NCBI RefSeq assembly: GCF_008124835.1
Contig: NZ_VNHW01000002.1
Location: forward strand, 62,001 to 126,000
Reading direction: 5' to 3'
Length of the DNA: 64,000 nt
From: Blastococcus xanthinilyticus
Lineage (GTDB): Bacteria; Actinomycetota; Actinomycetes; Mycobacteriales; Geodermatophilaceae
The stretch's first letter is position 1. Each line of letters opens with the position of its first letter. Of the stretch, positions 35,717 to 45,974 are shown one piece after another. The notes beneath the pieces are model-generated. The model was not told the DNA's origin. It saw only the letters and a program-made list of their open reading frames with translations, and ran no database searches. A program made the position numbers and the translations under genes.

Positions 35717-37366
35717 GTGTCCGAGGCAGGCCTCTCGCTGGCCGCGCTGGTCCGCGCGGCCGCGCAGCGCGACCCGGACTCCGCGGCGGTGGTGACCGCC
35801 GACCGCCGGCTGACCTGGGGGGAGCTGGACGCCGAGGCCGACCGGGTCGCCGCCGGGTACGCCGAGCGGGGGCTGACCCCGGGGGAGCGGGTCGCCGTCC
35901 AGCTGCCGAACGGGCTGGCGTGGCTGCGGGCGGTGCTCGGTGGGCTGCGGGCGGGCCTCGTCGTCGTCCCGGTCAACACCGCCTACACCGATCCCGAGCT
36001 GGAGCACGTGCTCACCGACTCCGGGGCGGTCCTCCTCGTGGCCCCGTCGCCGCGGGCGGAGCTGGCCGGCGTGCCGGTCTGCCCGGGACCACCGGAGGGG
36101 GACGGCCCCGCGGCCGGGGTGCCCGACGACGACGACGCCCTGGCCTTCCTCTGCTACACCAGCGGCACCACCGGCCGGCCGCGCGGCGCCATGCTCACCT
36201 CCGGAGCCTTGCGCGCGAACCAGGAGCAGTGCCTGGCGATGACGCCGCTGCCGGTGCGCCGCGACGACCGGGTGCTGCTGGTGCTGCCGCTGTTCCACGT
36301 CTACGGGCTCAACGCCGGCTTCGGGCTGGTGGCCGCCACCGGCGCGTGCGCGGTGCTGCAGGAGAGCTTCGACCCCCGCGGCTCGCTGGCGGTCATGGCC
36401 GAGGAGCACGTCACCGCCGTGCCGGGCGCGCCGCCGATGTACCAGGCGTGGCTGGCCGCCGCGGACGCCGCCGGCAGCGACGCCGAGCTGCGCCGCGGCT
36501 TCGCCGCCGTCCGGGTGGCCTCGGCCGGCGCCGCCCCGCTCCCCGAGGACGTCTGGACGGCGATGCGCGAGCGGGCGGCCGTGACCGTCTGGGAGGGCTA
36601 CGGCCTGACCGAGGCCGCGCCGGTGGTGGCCAGCACGCTCGCCACCGGGCGCGCCAAGCCGGCGTGCATCGGCGGCCCGGTGCCGGGGCTGGAGCTGGTG
36701 CTCCGGGACACCGCCACCGTCGGGGCGCCCGCCTCGGACGGTCCGGGCGACGAGCGGCCCGCCGGCTCGGAACCGGCCGACGGCGACGCCCCGGACCGGG
36801 CCTCCGAGCAGGCCACCGACGACACCCACGACGACGACTCCCACGACGGCTCGGACGAGGGGCCGGGCGAGATCTGGGTGCGCGGCCCGAACCTCTTCTC
36901 CGGCTACTGGCCCGACGGCGCCGACGGGCCGGGGGCCGACGGCTGGCTGCGCACCGGCGACCTGGCCTACCGCGACGCCGACGGCGACCTCCACCTGGTC
37001 GACCGGCGCAGCGACCTGATCCTGGTGAGCGGCTTCAACGTCTACCCGGCGGAGGTGGAGCGGGTCCTCGACCAGCACCCGGCCGTCCTGGAGAGCGCGG
37101 TGATCGGGGTGCCGGATCCGCGCACCGGTGCGGCGGTGCGGGCAGTCGTCGTCGTGGCGCCGGGGGCGCAGCTCCCGGTGGCGGAGCTGCAGGAGCACGC
37201 CGCGGCGTCGCTGGCCCGGTACAAGGTGCCGACGTCGGTGCACTTCCTGCCGTCGCTGCCGCACTCGCTCACCGGCAAGGTGAGCCGGGCCCGGCTGCGC
37301 GAGCTCGGGCTGACCGGGGTCGAGGACCCGGTGCCGGCCGGGGCGGGTGGGCCGGCGGATGGCTGA
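35717..37366 (+). CDS. AMP-binding acyl-CoA synthetase
   Basis: A 549-residue ANL-superfamily ligase that activates a carboxylic acid as acyl-AMP and then acyl-CoA. Motifs are YTSGTTGRPRGAM (P-loop), VWEGYGLTEAAP, GWLRTGDLAYRD, and the C-terminal catalytic Lys in SLTGKVSR. An Asp/Gly/Ser-rich acidic insertion lies at about residues 336-386, between the core and hinge regions, and is not typical. The GTG at 35717 is preferred over the ATG at 35711 because AGGAG ends at 35710. The acyl substrate is unknown. It overlaps the next gene. Confidence 0.87.
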   Translation: MSEAGLSLAALVRAAAQRDPDSAAVVTADRRLTWGELDAEADRVAAGYAERGLTPGERVAVQLPNGLAWLRAVLGGLRAGLVVVPVNTAYTDPELEHVLTDSGAVLLVAPSPRAELAGVPVCPGPPEGDGPAAGVPDDDDALAFLCYTSGTTGRPRGAMLTSGALRANQEQCLAMTPLPVRRDDRVLLVLPLFHVYGLNAGFGLVAATGACAVLQESFDPRGSLAVMAEEHVTAVPGAPPMYQAWLAAADAAGSDAELRRGFAAVRVASAGAAPLPEDVWTAMRERAAVTVWEGYGLTEAAPVVASTLATGRAKPACIGGPVPGLELVLRDTATVGAPASDGPGDERPAGSEPADGDAPDRASEQATDDTHDDDSHDGSDEGPGEIWVRGPNLFSGYWPDGADGPGADGWLRTGDLAYRDADGDLHLVDRRSDLILVSGFNVYPAEVERVLDQHPAVLESAVIGVPDPRTGAAVRAVVVVAPGAQLPVAELQEHAAASLARYKVPTSVHFLPSLPHSLTGKVSRARLRELGLTGVEDPVPAGAGGPADG

Positions 37367-37604
37367 GCCGCGGCTGCAGCTGCTCGGCCGGGCCGGCTGC
37401 CACCTCTGCCTGACCGCCGCCGAGCAGCTGGCACCGATCGCCGCGGAGGCCGGCCTGGAGGTGCGGGAGGTCGACGTCGACACCGATCCCGAGCTGCAGG
37501 CCGAGTACGGCGACCGCGTGCCGGTGCTGCTGCTCGACGGGCAGGAGCACTCCTACTTCACCCTCGACGTGCCCCGGCTCCGGCGGGACCTCGGCCTCCG
37601 CTGA
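37359..37604 (+). CDS. Glutaredoxin family protein
   Basis: An 81-residue thioredoxin-fold protein starting MAEPRLQLLGRAGCHLCLTA. The redox pair is CHLC (about residues 14-17) and the cis-Pro lies in RVPVLLLDG. It belongs to the DUF836-like glutaredoxin group common in actinobacteria. It overlaps the acyl-CoA synthetase stop by 8 bp and lies just upstream of rex and hemA, as its counterpart does in M. tuberculosis. The physiological partner is unknown. Confidence 0.88.
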   Translation: MAEPRLQLLGRAGCHLCLTAAEQLAPIAAEAGLEVREVDVDTDPELQAEYGDRVPVLLLDGQEHSYFTLDVPRLRRDLGLR

Positions 37605-37733
37605 CCCGGGCCGCGCCGGCACCGCCCCCCGCGGGGGCCCTGCGGAGGGGCCGGGAGCCGGTGGTTACCGTGGTGTCCACCACAGCGCCACCCGAAGGGG
37701 GCCGGTCAGCGGCCCGTCGGCCCGTCGGCGACT

Positions 37734-37762
37734 TTGTTCCTGCGTTCACAAGCGGTTACCGT
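37734..37762 (+). promoter_or_regulatory. Candidate rex promoter with overlapping Rex operator
   Basis: TTGTTCC-TGCG-TTCACAA (37734-37751) matches the Rex consensus TTGTGAA-N4-TTCACAA in the right half and in four of seven left positions. TTGTTC (37734-37739) and TACCGT (37757-37762) are spaced by 17 bp as a -35/-10 pair, so bound Rex would block RNA polymerase. A second GGTTACCGTGG occurs upstream near 37663. Confidence 0.65.
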
Positions 37763-37854
37763 GGCGTTCGCGGGCGATCGTCGCCCGCGTCCCGATGTCG
37801 CAGCTCCGCCCCGGCGCCCGCCGGGCCCCGGGCGCGACCGCAGTGGAGTGCCCC

Positions 37855-38517
37855 GTGATCCAGCCGCGGCCCCGGACCATCCCGGAGGCCACCGTCGCTC
37901 GTCTGGCCGTGTACCTGCGGGTGCTCACCAGCTTCGCCGACGGCGGCCGGACCACCGTCTCCTCCGGTGAGCTCGCCTCGGCCGCCGGAGTCAACCCCGC
38001 CGGCCTGCGCAAGGACCTCTCCCACCTGGGCTCCTGCGGGGTGCGCGGCGTCGGCTACGAGGTGCGTGCGCTGCGCGAGCGGATCGCCCGCGTCCTCGGC
38101 GCCGAGCGGTCCCGCGCGTGCGTCCTGGTGGGGATCGGCAACCTCGGCACCGCGCTGGCCGACTACGCCGGCTTCGGCAGCCGCGGGTTCCGGTTCACCG
38201 GCCTGTTCGACGCCGCCCCGGAGCGGATCGGCCAGCGCATCGGCGGCCTCGCCGTGCAGCCCATGGCCGAGCTGGAGGAGACCGTCGCCGGGACGGCGGT
38301 CGCCATCGGCGTCATCGCCACCCCGGCCGAGGTCGCGCAGCAGGTCTGCGACCGGCTGTGCGCCGCCGGGGTGCGCAGCATCCTCAACTTCGCCCCCGTG
38401 ACGCTCACGCCGCCCCCGGGGGTCGACGTCCGCCAGGTCGACCTGTCCGTGGAGCTGCAGGTGCTGGCCTTCCTCGGGCAGCAGCGGGCCGTGCCCGCCG
38501 GGGAGGTGTCGGCGTGA
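37855..38517 (+). CDS. rex: Redox-sensing transcriptional repressor Rex
   Basis: A 220-residue repressor that reads the NADH/NAD+ ratio and releases DNA when NADH is high. The N-terminal winged helix contains [16 protein letters not shown] and [21 protein letters not shown]. The C-terminal Rossmann domain has the NAD-binding motif [14 protein letters not shown]. The GTG at 37855 is chosen because GGAG lies 6 bases upstream and it gives the family-typical start. It overlaps hemA as GTGA. Rex-hemA linkage is known in Streptomyces, where Rex also controls nuo and cyd operons. Confidence 0.95.
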   Translation: MIQPRPRTIPEATVARLAVYLRVLTSFADGGRTTVSSGELASAAGVNPAGLRKDLSHLGSCGVRGVGYEVRALRERIARVLGAERSRACVLVGIGNLGTALADYAGFGSRGFRFTGLFDAAPERIGQRIGGLAVQPMAELEETVAGTAVAIGVIATPAEVAQQVCDRLCAAGVRSILNFAPVTLTPPPGVDVRQVDLSVELQVLAFLGQQRAVPAGEVSA

Positions 38518-39866
38518 CCCTCCTCGCGGTGGGCGTGAGCCACCAGACCGCACCGGTCGCGCTGCTCGAGCAGTTCGCGATGGACGCCGACGACCGGGTC
38601 AAGGCGCTGCACGAGCTGCTCGACAGCGACCACGTCACCGAGGCCCTCGTGCTGGCGACGTGCAACCGGGTCGAGGTGTTCGCCGAGGTGGAGCGGTTCC
38701 ACGGCGGCGTCACCGACGTGAGCCGGGTGCTGGCCCGCCAGGCCGGCGCCACGGTGGAGGAGCTCTCGCCCTACGTCACCGTCCACTACGAGGACCAGGC
38801 CGTCGCCCACCTGTTCACCGTGGCCGCCGGGCTCGACTCGATGGTCGTCGGCGAGACCCAGGTGCTCGGTCAGCTGCGGGCGGCCTACGCCCTCGCCCGC
38901 GAGCAGGGCACGGTCGGCCGCGCGCTCCACCCGGTCGCCCAGCGCGCCCTGCGGGTGGGCAAGCGGGTGCACTCCGAGACCGGGATCGACCGGGCCGGTG
39001 CCTCGCTCGTCTCGGTCGCCCTCGACCGCGCCGAGGCGCGGATCGGTGCCCTCGCCGGCCGCCCGGTGCTGGTCGTCGGCGCGGGCTCGATGGGTGCGCT
39101 GGCCGCGACCACGCTGGCCCGCCGCGGCGCCGACGTCGTCGTCAGCAGCCGCACCGAGGCCTCGGCGCAGCGGCTCGCCACCGCGGTCGGCGGCCGGCCG
39201 GCACCGATGGCCGACATGGGCCGCGAGCTGGCCGGCGCCGACGTGCTGCTGACCTGCACCGGCGCCACCGGGCTGGTCGTGGGCACCGACGTGGTCTCCG
39301 CCGCGATGGCCGGCCGCGCCGACCGGCCGCTGGTGGTCATCGACCTGGCGCTGCCCCGCGACGTCGACCCCGGGGTGGCCGGCCTGCCGGGCGTGCACGT
39401 CGTCGACCTGGCGCTGCTGCAGGGCGAGCGCACCGACGCGGACTCCCCGGCCGGTCCGGTCGCCGCCGACGACATCTCCGCCGCGCGCGCCATGATCGAG
39501 GCCGAGACGGCGCTGCTGCGTGCCGAGCGCCAGGCCGCCGAGGTCGGGCCGACGGTCTCCGCGCTGCGCAGCCAGGCCGCCGAGGTGGTCGACGCCGAGC
39601 TCCTCCGGCTGGCCGGCCGGCTGCCCGACCTGGACGTCCGCGCCCGCGCGGAGATCGCCCGGACCGTGCGCCGGGTCGTCGACAAGCTGCTGCACGAGCC
39701 GACGGTGCGGGTGAAGGAGCTGGCGGCCACCCCGGGCGGCACCGACTACGCCGGTGCCCTCCGGGCGCTGTTCGGCCTGGGCATCGACGCCGACGTCACC
39801 CCCGGGGCCGGCCGGCTGGCCGATGCGGTGACCGTCGACCCCGACCGGCACGGAGGTGCGTCATGA
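38514..39866 (+). CDS. hemA: Glutamyl-tRNA reductase
   Basis: A 450-residue enzyme that reduces glutamyl-tRNA to glutamate-1-semialdehyde, the first committed C5-pathway step of haem synthesis. The active-site Cys lies in [11 protein letters not shown], and [13 protein letters not shown], the NADPH-binding [12 protein letters not shown] and the C-terminal dimerisation helix are clear. The GTG overlaps the rex stop, and the stop overlaps hemC as ATGA. The coupling makes it likely that Rex controls haem synthesis in response to redox state. Confidence 0.96.
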   Translation: MTLLAVGVSHQTAPVALLEQFAMDADDRVKALHELLDSDHVTEALVLATCNRVEVFAEVERFHGGVTDVSRVLARQAGATVEELSPYVTVHYEDQAVAHLFTVAAGLDSMVVGETQVLGQLRAAYALAREQGTVGRALHPVAQRALRVGKRVHSETGIDRAGASLVSVALDRAEARIGALAGRPVLVVGAGSMGALAATTLARRGADVVVSSRTEASAQRLATAVGGRPAPMADMGRELAGADVLLTCTGATGLVVGTDVVSAAMAGRADRPLVVIDLALPRDVDPGVAGLPGVHVVDLALLQGERTDADSPAGPVAADDISAARAMIEAETALLRAERQAAEVGPTVSALRSQAAEVVDAELLRLAGRLPDLDVRARAEIARTVRRVVDKLLHEPTVRVKELAATPGGTDYAGALRALFGLGIDADVTPGAGRLADAVTVDPDRHGGAS

Positions 39867-40855
39867 CCGCCATCCACGCGGCGGCCACCCCGGCCGGCAC
39901 CGCGGGGAGCCCGGTCCCGCTGCGGCTGGGCACCCGCGCCAGCGTGCTGGCCCGCACCCAGTCGCAGGCCGTCGCCGACGCGCTGACCGCCGCGACCGGA
40001 GTGCCGGTCGAGCTCGTCCTCATCAGCACCGAGGGCGACCGGTCGTCGGCCACCATCGCGCAGATGGGCAGCACCGGGGTGTTCGTGACCGCCATCCGCC
40101 GGGCCCTGACCGACGGCGAGGTGGACCTCGCGGTGCACAGCTACAAGGACCTCCCGACCGCACCGGCGCCGGGGCTCAGCCTCGCGGCGGTGCCGGTGCG
40201 CGAGGACCCGCGCGACGCCCTCGTGGCCCGCGACGGGCTCACCCTCGGGGAGCTGCCGCCCGGCTCGCGGATCGGGACCGGCGCGCCCCGCCGGGTGGCC
40301 CAGCTGCGGGCGCTCGGCCTCGGGCTGGACATCGTGCCGATCCGGGGCAACGTCGACACCCGGCTGGGCCGGGTGCGCGGGCTGGCCGGCCTGGAGGGCC
40401 CCGGTGACCTCGACGCCGTCGTGCTGGCGCGCGCCGGGCTGAGCCGGATCGGGCACACCGACCGGATCACCGAGACCCTCGATCCGCTCCAGGTGCTCCC
40501 CGCTCCCGCCCAGGGCGCCCTGGCCGTGGAGTGCCGGAGCAGCGACGCCCGCACCCGGGAGCTGCTCGGCCGGCTCGAGGACACCCCGACCCGCGCCTGC
40601 GTGGTGGCCGAGCGCAGCACGCTGGCCACCCTGGAGGCCGGCTGCAGCGCACCGGTCGCCGCCTACGCGGAGGTGGCCGAGGGCGAGGCCGGCCCCGAGC
40701 TGTTCCTGCGCGCGTCGGTGACCGCCCTCGACGGCAGCGACTCCGTCCGCGGCTCGCTCACCGGCCCGCCGGCCGACGCCGCGGCGCTCGGCCGGGCCCT
40801 GGCCGCCGACCTGCTCGACCGGGGCGCGGCCGCGCTCATGGCAGCCGGTCGATGA
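39863..40855 (+). CDS. hemC: Porphobilinogen deaminase (hydroxymethylbilane synthase)
   Basis: A 330-residue enzyme that polymerises four porphobilinogens into hydroxymethylbilane. It has the N-terminal [16 protein letters not shown], the [16 protein letters not shown] loop and the dipyrromethane-binding Cys in [13 protein letters not shown] (about residue 260). The ATG overlaps the hemA stop. A 91-bp gap with two hairpins separates it from hemD, the largest break in the operon. Confidence 0.96.
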   Translation: MTAIHAAATPAGTAGSPVPLRLGTRASVLARTQSQAVADALTAATGVPVELVLISTEGDRSSATIAQMGSTGVFVTAIRRALTDGEVDLAVHSYKDLPTAPAPGLSLAAVPVREDPRDALVARDGLTLGELPPGSRIGTGAPRRVAQLRALGLGLDIVPIRGNVDTRLGRVRGLAGLEGPGDLDAVVLARAGLSRIGHTDRITETLDPLQVLPAPAQGALAVECRSSDARTRELLGRLEDTPTRACVVAERSTLATLEAGCSAPVAAYAEVAEGEAGPELFLRASVTALDGSDSVRGSLTGPPADAAALGRALAADLLDRGAAALMAAGR

Positions 40856-40884
40856 GCCCCGCCTCCCCCCAGACCCCATCAGAC

Positions 40885-40928
40885 GCCCGAGCACTTCGGG
40901 CCAGACCAGATGCCCGACGCAGTCGGGC
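40885..40928 (+). repeat. Twin hairpins between hemC and hemD
   Basis: Two copies of GCCCGA-N5-TCGGGC (40885-40901 and 40912-40928) follow each other at 27-bp spacing, each followed by CAG. The loops differ (GCACT and CGCAG) while the stems are identical. They could slow or stabilise the operon transcript or act as a partial terminator. Confidence 0.7.
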
Positions 40929-40946
40929 CAGGATCAGGAGCACGCG

Positions 40947-42491
40947 ATGACGCGCTTCCGCAAGACCGCAGGCCAGTCCGGCCGGGTCGTGTTCGTGGGC
41001 GCCGGTCCCGGTGACCCCGGCATGCTGACCGCCCGGGCCACCGCGGCGCTGGCCGAGGCGGCGGTGGTCCTCGTCGACGCCGACGTCCCGCCCGCCGTGC
41101 AGGAGGCCGTCCGCGAGGCCAACCCCGCGGCCGAGCTGACCCCCGTGTCCGGCGAGCCCGCCGACGTCGCCAAGGGCGCCGTCGCCGCCGCGAAGAACGG
41201 CGCGGTCGTCGTGCGGCTGGTCAGCGGTGACCCCTACACCGCCGACGCGGTGGTCAAGGAGGTGCTCGCCGTCGGCCGCACCTCGGTGCCCTTCGACGTG
41301 GTGCCCGGCGTCGCCACCGCCACCGCCGTCCCGGCGTTCGCCGGTGTCGCCATGGGCAGCACCTCGGTGACGACGGACCTGCGCAGCGGCGTGGACGTCA
41401 CCGCGCTGGCCGGCGTCGTCAGCAGCGCCGGCGGCACCCTGGTGCTCCAGGGCACCGCCGAGGAGCTCCCCGACGCGGCGGTCCGGCTGGTCGAGGGCGG
41501 CCTGTCGGGCAGCACTCCGGTGGTCGTGACGACCGGGGGCTCGGGCACCGGGCAGAAGAGCATCGTCGCCAAGCTGTCGGCGATCGCGGAGAAGACCGCC
41601 GGGCTGGACCCGCTGAGCGGGGCGGTGGTGGCCACCGTCGGTGCCGCCGTCGACAAGCGGGCCCGCATGTCGTGGTGGGAGAGCCGCCCGCTGTTCGGCT
41701 GGCGGGTCCTGGTGCCGCGCACCAAGGACCAGGCCGGCGAGATGAGCGACCGGCTGCGGGCCTACGGTGCCGTGCCGGTCGAGGTGCCGACGATCGCGGT
41801 CGAGCCGCCGCGCAGCCCGGCCCAGATGGACCGCGCGGTCAAGGGCCTGGTCACCGGCCGCTACGGCTGGATCGTGTTCACCTCCGTCAACGCGGTGAAG
41901 GCGGTCCGCGAGAAGTTCGTCGAGCTGGGCCTGGACGCCCGCGCCTTCGCCGGGGTCAAGGTCGCCTGCGTCGGCGAGCAGACCGCCGAGGCCGTGCGCG
42001 ACTTCGGCATCCAGCCGGAGCTCGTGCCGACCGGTGAGCAGTCCAGCCAGGGGCTGCTGGCCGACTTCCCGCCCTACGACGACGTCTTCGACCCGATCGA
42101 CCGGGTGCTCCTGCCGCGGGCGGACATCGCCACCGAGACCCTGGCCGCCGGCCTGGTCGAGCGGGGCTGGGAGATCGACGACGTCACCGCCTACCGGACC
42201 GTGCGCGCCGCGCCGCCGGCCGCGTCGGTGCGCGAGGCGATCAAGGGCGGTGGCTTCGACGCCGTCTGCTTCACCTCCTCCAGCACCGTGCGGAACCTGG
42301 TCGGCATCGCGGGCAAGCCGCACGCCAAGACCGTGGTCGCGGTGATCGGCCCGGCGACGGCGGCCAGCGCCCAGGAGTTCGGCCTGCGCGTCGACGTGCA
42401 GCCGGAGACGGCCGCCGTCGCGCCGCTGGTCGACGCGCTGGCCGAGTACGCGCTGTCGCTGCGCGAGGCGGAGGACGGCGAGGGCAAGTGA
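40947..42491 (+). CDS. hemD: Uroporphyrinogen-III synthase with N-terminal SUMT-like domain
   Basis: A 514-residue fusion. Residues about 12-235 follow the tetrapyrrole methylase fold ([15 protein letters not shown]), while about 250-505 are a HemD domain that cyclises hydroxymethylbilane ([34 protein letters not shown]). The methylase part looks degraded: the usual RLKGGDPFxFGRG motif reads [13 protein letters not shown] and the THR-type motif is not found, so SAM-dependent activity is doubtful. The fused form is standard next to hemC in actinobacteria. It overlaps hemB as GTGA. Confidence 0.93.
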   Translation: MTRFRKTAGQSGRVVFVGAGPGDPGMLTARATAALAEAAVVLVDADVPPAVQEAVREANPAAELTPVSGEPADVAKGAVAAAKNGAVVVRLVSGDPYTADAVVKEVLAVGRTSVPFDVVPGVATATAVPAFAGVAMGSTSVTTDLRSGVDVTALAGVVSSAGGTLVLQGTAEELPDAAVRLVEGGLSGSTPVVVTTGGSGTGQKSIVAKLSAIAEKTAGLDPLSGAVVATVGAAVDKRARMSWWESRPLFGWRVLVPRTKDQAGEMSDRLRAYGAVPVEVPTIAVEPPRSPAQMDRAVKGLVTGRYGWIVFTSVNAVKAVREKFVELGLDARAFAGVKVACVGEQTAEAVRDFGIQPELVPTGEQSSQGLLADFPPYDDVFDPIDRVLLPRADIATETLAAGLVERGWEIDDVTAYRTVRAAPPAASVREAIKGGGFDAVCFTSSSTVRNLVGIAGKPHAKTVVAVIGPATAASAQEFGLRVDVQPETAAVAPLVDALAEYALSLREAEDGEGK

Positions 42492-43513
42492 CCTCTATCG
42501 GTCGGGGTGGCGGGGCGGGTCAGGCGCAGGGCGCGAACCCCGGCTTCGCGCGCGGGCGCCGGCTGCGGTCGACGCCCGCGCTGCGGCGGCTGACCGCGCA
42601 GACCCGGGTGGCCCCGGCCGACCTGGTGCTGCCGGTCTTCGTCAAGGAGGGCATCGCCGAGCCGGTGCCGATCGGCTCGATGCCCGGCGTCGTCCAGCAC
42701 TCGCCGGACTCGCTCCGGAAGGCCGCGCACGAGGCGGCCGAGGCGGGCATCGGCGGGCTGATGCTCTTCGGCATCCCCGCGGAGAAGGACGCCGTCGGCT
42801 CCCAGGCCGACGCCGCCGACGGCATCGTCAACGTGGCGCTGCAGCAGCTGCGGAGCGACCTGGGCGACGAGCTGGTGCTCATGGCCGACCTCTGCCTGTG
42901 CGAGTACACCGACCACGGGCACTGCGGGGTGGTGACCCCTGCAGGCGTCGTCGACAACGACCCCACGCTGGACCGCTACGCCGCGGTCGCGATCGCGCAG
43001 GCGCAGGCCGGCGCCCACGTCATCGCCCCCAGCGGGATGATGGACGGCCAGGTCGCGGCAATCCGCGCCGGGCTGGACAGCACCGCGTTCACCGAGGTGC
43101 CGATCCTGGCCTACGCGGCCAAGTACGCCTCGGGTTTCTACGGCCCGTTCCGCGAGGCCGCCGAGGGCGCCCCGCAGTTCGGCGACCGCTCGACCTACCA
43201 GATGGACCCGCCGAACGCCGACGAGGCGCTGCGCGAGGTCGCCCAGGACCTCGCCGAGGGTGCGGACGCCGTCATGGTGAAGCCCGCCCTGCCCTACCTG
43301 GACATCGTCGCGAAGGTCGCCGCGGCCGTGCAGGTGCCGGTGAGCGCGTACCAGGTCAGCGGCGAGTACGCGATGGTCGAAGCGGCCGCCGCCAACGGCT
43401 GGATCGACCGCGAGCGGGCCATCCTGGAGACGCTGACCGCCATCCGCCGGGCCGGCGCCGGCCAGGTGCTCACCTACTGGGCGGTCGAGGCCGCGCGGCT
43501 GCTCTCCCGCTAG
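42488..43513 (+). CDS. hemB: Delta-aminolevulinic acid dehydratase (porphobilinogen synthase)
   Basis: A 341-residue TIM-barrel enzyme that condenses two aminolevulinates to porphobilinogen. The metal-site Cys cluster is [15 protein letters not shown], and the two Schiff-base lysines lie in [15 protein letters not shown] and [12 protein letters not shown]. The GTG at 42488 overlaps the hemD stop; the first 20 residues are a Gly-rich tail. The next gene begins 15 bp downstream. Confidence 0.96.
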   Translation: MTSIGRGGGAGQAQGANPGFARGRRLRSTPALRRLTAQTRVAPADLVLPVFVKEGIAEPVPIGSMPGVVQHSPDSLRKAAHEAAEAGIGGLMLFGIPAEKDAVGSQADAADGIVNVALQQLRSDLGDELVLMADLCLCEYTDHGHCGVVTPAGVVDNDPTLDRYAAVAIAQAQAGAHVIAPSGMMDGQVAAIRAGLDSTAFTEVPILAYAAKYASGFYGPFREAAEGAPQFGDRSTYQMDPPNADEALREVAQDLAEGADAVMVKPALPYLDIVAKVAAAVQVPVSAYQVSGEYAMVEAAAANGWIDRERAILETLTAIRRAGAGQVLTYWAVEAARLLSR

Positions 43514-43528
43514 ACGGGCAGCGAGGTC

Positions 43529-43978
43529 GTGGACCCGTACGTCGAGCCCGGGGGCTCCTGGCGGCCGTTCTGGACGGTCGCCGGGGTCCTCGGGCTCTTT
43601 GGCGTCTGGGACCTGCTGCTGCCGGGCCCGGACGTGCCGCCCGTGGTCTGGGCCGTCGCCCTCGTCGGGGTGCTCGGCGTCGTCGCGATCGGCTGCCTGT
43701 CGGCGCGCCGGGTGTGGACCGTCCGGGTCGACGAGGGAGCGCTGACCGTCGGCCGGGAGCGGGTGCCGCTCGCCGACGTGGACCTGGACCACCTGCGGGC
43801 CGTGCGCTCCGGTGCCGACGCCGGAGCGCCGGTCCTGGGCGGCGGCTGGTCGCTGCCGCGCGGCCGCACCGGACTGCCCCTGCGGCTGGCCGACGGGCGC
43901 ACCGTGCTGGTTCCCACACGCGATCCCTCGGCCCTGCGGGCCGCTCTGCTCGATCCGCGAGGGACACTGGAGCCGTGA
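43529..43978 (+). CDS. Two-helix membrane protein of unknown function
   Basis: A 149-residue protein with two hydrophobic helices (about residues 12-30 and 36-58) followed by a cytoplasmic domain of beta character ([20 protein letters not shown]). This layout resembles small PH-like or DUF3093-like membrane proteins. No catalytic motif is seen. It lies between hemB and hemL and overlaps hemL by GTGA, so it is co-expressed with haem synthesis. Confidence 0.72.
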   Translation: MDPYVEPGGSWRPFWTVAGVLGLFGVWDLLLPGPDVPPVVWAVALVGVLGVVAIGCLSARRVWTVRVDEGALTVGRERVPLADVDLDHLRAVRSGADAGAPVLGGGWSLPRGRTGLPLRLADGRTVLVPTRDPSALRAALLDPRGTLEP

Positions 43979-45342
43979 CCTCGTCGGACCGCCCGCCCTA
44001 CCCCTACGAGGCGCCGGTGTCGGCCGGCCTCTTCGACCGTGGCCGGGGGATCACCCCGGGCGGGGTGAACTCGCCGGTCCGCGCGTTCCGCGCCGTCGGT
44101 GGCACCCCGCGCTTCATGGTGGAGGGGTCCGGCCCGTGGCTCACCGACGCCGACGGCCGTCGCTACGTCGACCTGGTCAGCTCGTGGGGCCCGATGATCC
44201 TCGGCCACGCGCACCCCGCCGTCGTCGAGGCGGTCGCGACCGCCGCCCGCCGCGGGCTCTCCTTCGGGGCGCCCACGGAGGGCGAGCTCGACCTCGCCGA
44301 GGAGATCCGACGCCGGGTCGCGCCGGTGGAGCGGGTGCGGCTGGTCAACTCGGGCACCGAGGCGGTGCTGTCGGCGGTCCGGCTGGCCCGCGGCGTCACC
44401 GGCCGCCCGCTGCTGGTCAAGTTCGCCGGCTGCTACCACGGCCACGTCGACGCGCTGCTCGCCGCGGCCGGCTCCGGCGTCGCCACCCTCGGGCTCCCCG
44501 ACACCCCCGGCGTGACCACCGGTGCCGCCGCGGACACGATCGTGCTGCCCTACAACGACGTCGCCGCCGTCGAGGCGGTCTTCGCCGAGCGCGGCGCGCA
44601 GATCGCCGCGGTCATCAGCGAGGCGGCGCCGGGCAACATGGGCGTCGTCCCGCCGCTGGACGGGTTCAACGCGCAGCTGCGGCGGATCACCGCCGAGCAC
44701 GGCGCGCTGCTGGTGCTCGACGAGGTGATGACCGGCTTCCGCGTCTCTCCGTCGGGCTGGTACGGCCTGGACCCGGTCGACGCCGACCTGTTCACCTTCG
44801 GCAAGGTCATGGGCGGCGGGCTGCCCGCCGCGGCGTTCGGCGGCCGGGCCGACCTGATGGAGCACCTCGCCCCGAGCGGGCCGGTGTACCAGGCCGGCAC
44901 GCTGTCGGGGAACCCGGTGGCGGTCGCGGCGGGGCTCGCGACGCTGCGCCAGTGCACCGACGAGGTCTACGCCCGCTGCGACGAGGCGTCCGCCGTCCTG
45001 CGCGGTGCGGCCAGCGCGGCGCTGTTCGCCGCCGGGGTGCCGCACCGGGTGCAGCAGGCCGGCAGCATGTTCTCCATCTTCTTCGTGCCCGACGAGCGGC
45101 AGGTGCGCGACTTCGACGACGCCCGCACCCAGGACGTCGCCCGCTACACCGCGTTCTTCCACGCGCTGCTCGCCCGCGGGGTCTACCTGCCGCCGTCGGC
45201 GTTCGAGTCCTGGTTCGTCAACGCCGCGCTCTCCGGCCCGGCGCTCGACCTGGTGCTGGAGGCGCTCCCCGCCGCGGCCCGGGCCGCCGCGGAGGTCGAG
45301 ACCCACCGCACCGGCGCCCTGGAGAGCGAGCGGTCCTCATGA
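43975..45342 (+). CDS. hemL: Glutamate-1-semialdehyde 2,1-aminomutase
   Basis: A 455-residue PLP enzyme that converts glutamate-1-semialdehyde to 5-aminolevulinate. The family start [20 protein letters not shown], the Lys that binds PLP in [17 protein letters not shown], and [16 protein letters not shown] are all present. The GTG start is inside the previous gene's stop overlap, and the stop overlaps the next gene as ATGA. With hemA, hemB, hemC and hemD it completes the route from glutamyl-tRNA to uroporphyrinogen III. Confidence 0.96.
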   Translation: MTSSDRPPYPYEAPVSAGLFDRGRGITPGGVNSPVRAFRAVGGTPRFMVEGSGPWLTDADGRRYVDLVSSWGPMILGHAHPAVVEAVATAARRGLSFGAPTEGELDLAEEIRRRVAPVERVRLVNSGTEAVLSAVRLARGVTGRPLLVKFAGCYHGHVDALLAAAGSGVATLGLPDTPGVTTGAAADTIVLPYNDVAAVEAVFAERGAQIAAVISEAAPGNMGVVPPLDGFNAQLRRITAEHGALLVLDEVMTGFRVSPSGWYGLDPVDADLFTFGKVMGGGLPAAAFGGRADLMEHLAPSGPVYQAGTLSGNPVAVAAGLATLRQCTDEVYARCDEASAVLRGAASAALFAAGVPHRVQQAGSMFSIFFVPDERQVRDFDDARTQDVARYTAFFHALLARGVYLPPSAFESWFVNAALSGPALDLVLEALPAAARAAAEVETHRTGALESERSS

Positions 45343-45974
45343 CCGAGACGACCGTCGTCCACCTGCTCCGCCACGGCGAGGTGCACAACCCGCAGGGCGT
45401 CCTCTACGGCCGGCTGCCCGGCTACCGGCTGTCCGAGGCCGGTGAGGCCATGGCCCACCGCGCCGCGGAGTGGTTCGCCGGGCACGACGTCACCCACCTG
45501 GTGTCCAGCCCCCTGGAGCGGGCGCAGCAGACCATGCGCCCCCTCGCCGAGGCGACCGGCCTCGAGGTGACCATCGACGACCGGATCATCGAGGCGGGCA
45601 ACGCGTTCGAGGGCCGGGTCGTCGGCGGCTCCGGCGGGGTGTTCCGGGCGCCCCGGAACTGGTGGCGGCTGCGCAACCCGTTCCAGCCGTCCTGGGGCGA
45701 GCCGTACGTGGAGATCGCCGCGCGGATGATCGCCGCCGTCGAGGCCGCGCGGGACGCCGCCCGCGGGCACGAGGCGGTGCTGGTGAGCCACCAGCTGCCC
45801 ATCTGGACCACCCGGCTGCACGTCGAGGGGCGCCGCTTCGTGCACGACCCCCGCCGCCGGCAGTGCTCGCTGGCCAGCGTGACCTCGCTGACCTACGAGG
45901 GCGACCGGTTCGCGGGCGTCGGCTACGCGGAGCCGGCCGGTGCGACCGATCCCGACGCGGTGCCCGGGGCATGA
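45339..45974 (+). CDS. Histidine phosphatase family protein
   Basis: A 211-residue phosphatase of the phosphoglycerate-mutase-like superfamily. The catalytic motif is [12 protein letters not shown] (His near residue 11), followed by [11 protein letters not shown], and the second His lies in [10 protein letters not shown]. It is not a glycolytic mutase by length and motif. The same gene lies between hemL and resA in M. tuberculosis. The substrate is unknown. Confidence 0.88.
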   Translation: MTETTVVHLLRHGEVHNPQGVLYGRLPGYRLSEAGEAMAHRAAEWFAGHDVTHLVSSPLERAQQTMRPLAEATGLEVTIDDRIIEAGNAFEGRVVGGSGGVFRAPRNWWRLRNPFQPSWGEPYVEIAARMIAAVEAARDAARGHEAVLVSHQLPIWTTRLHVEGRRFVHDPRRRQCSLASVTSLTYEGDRFAGVGYAEPAGATDPDAVPGA

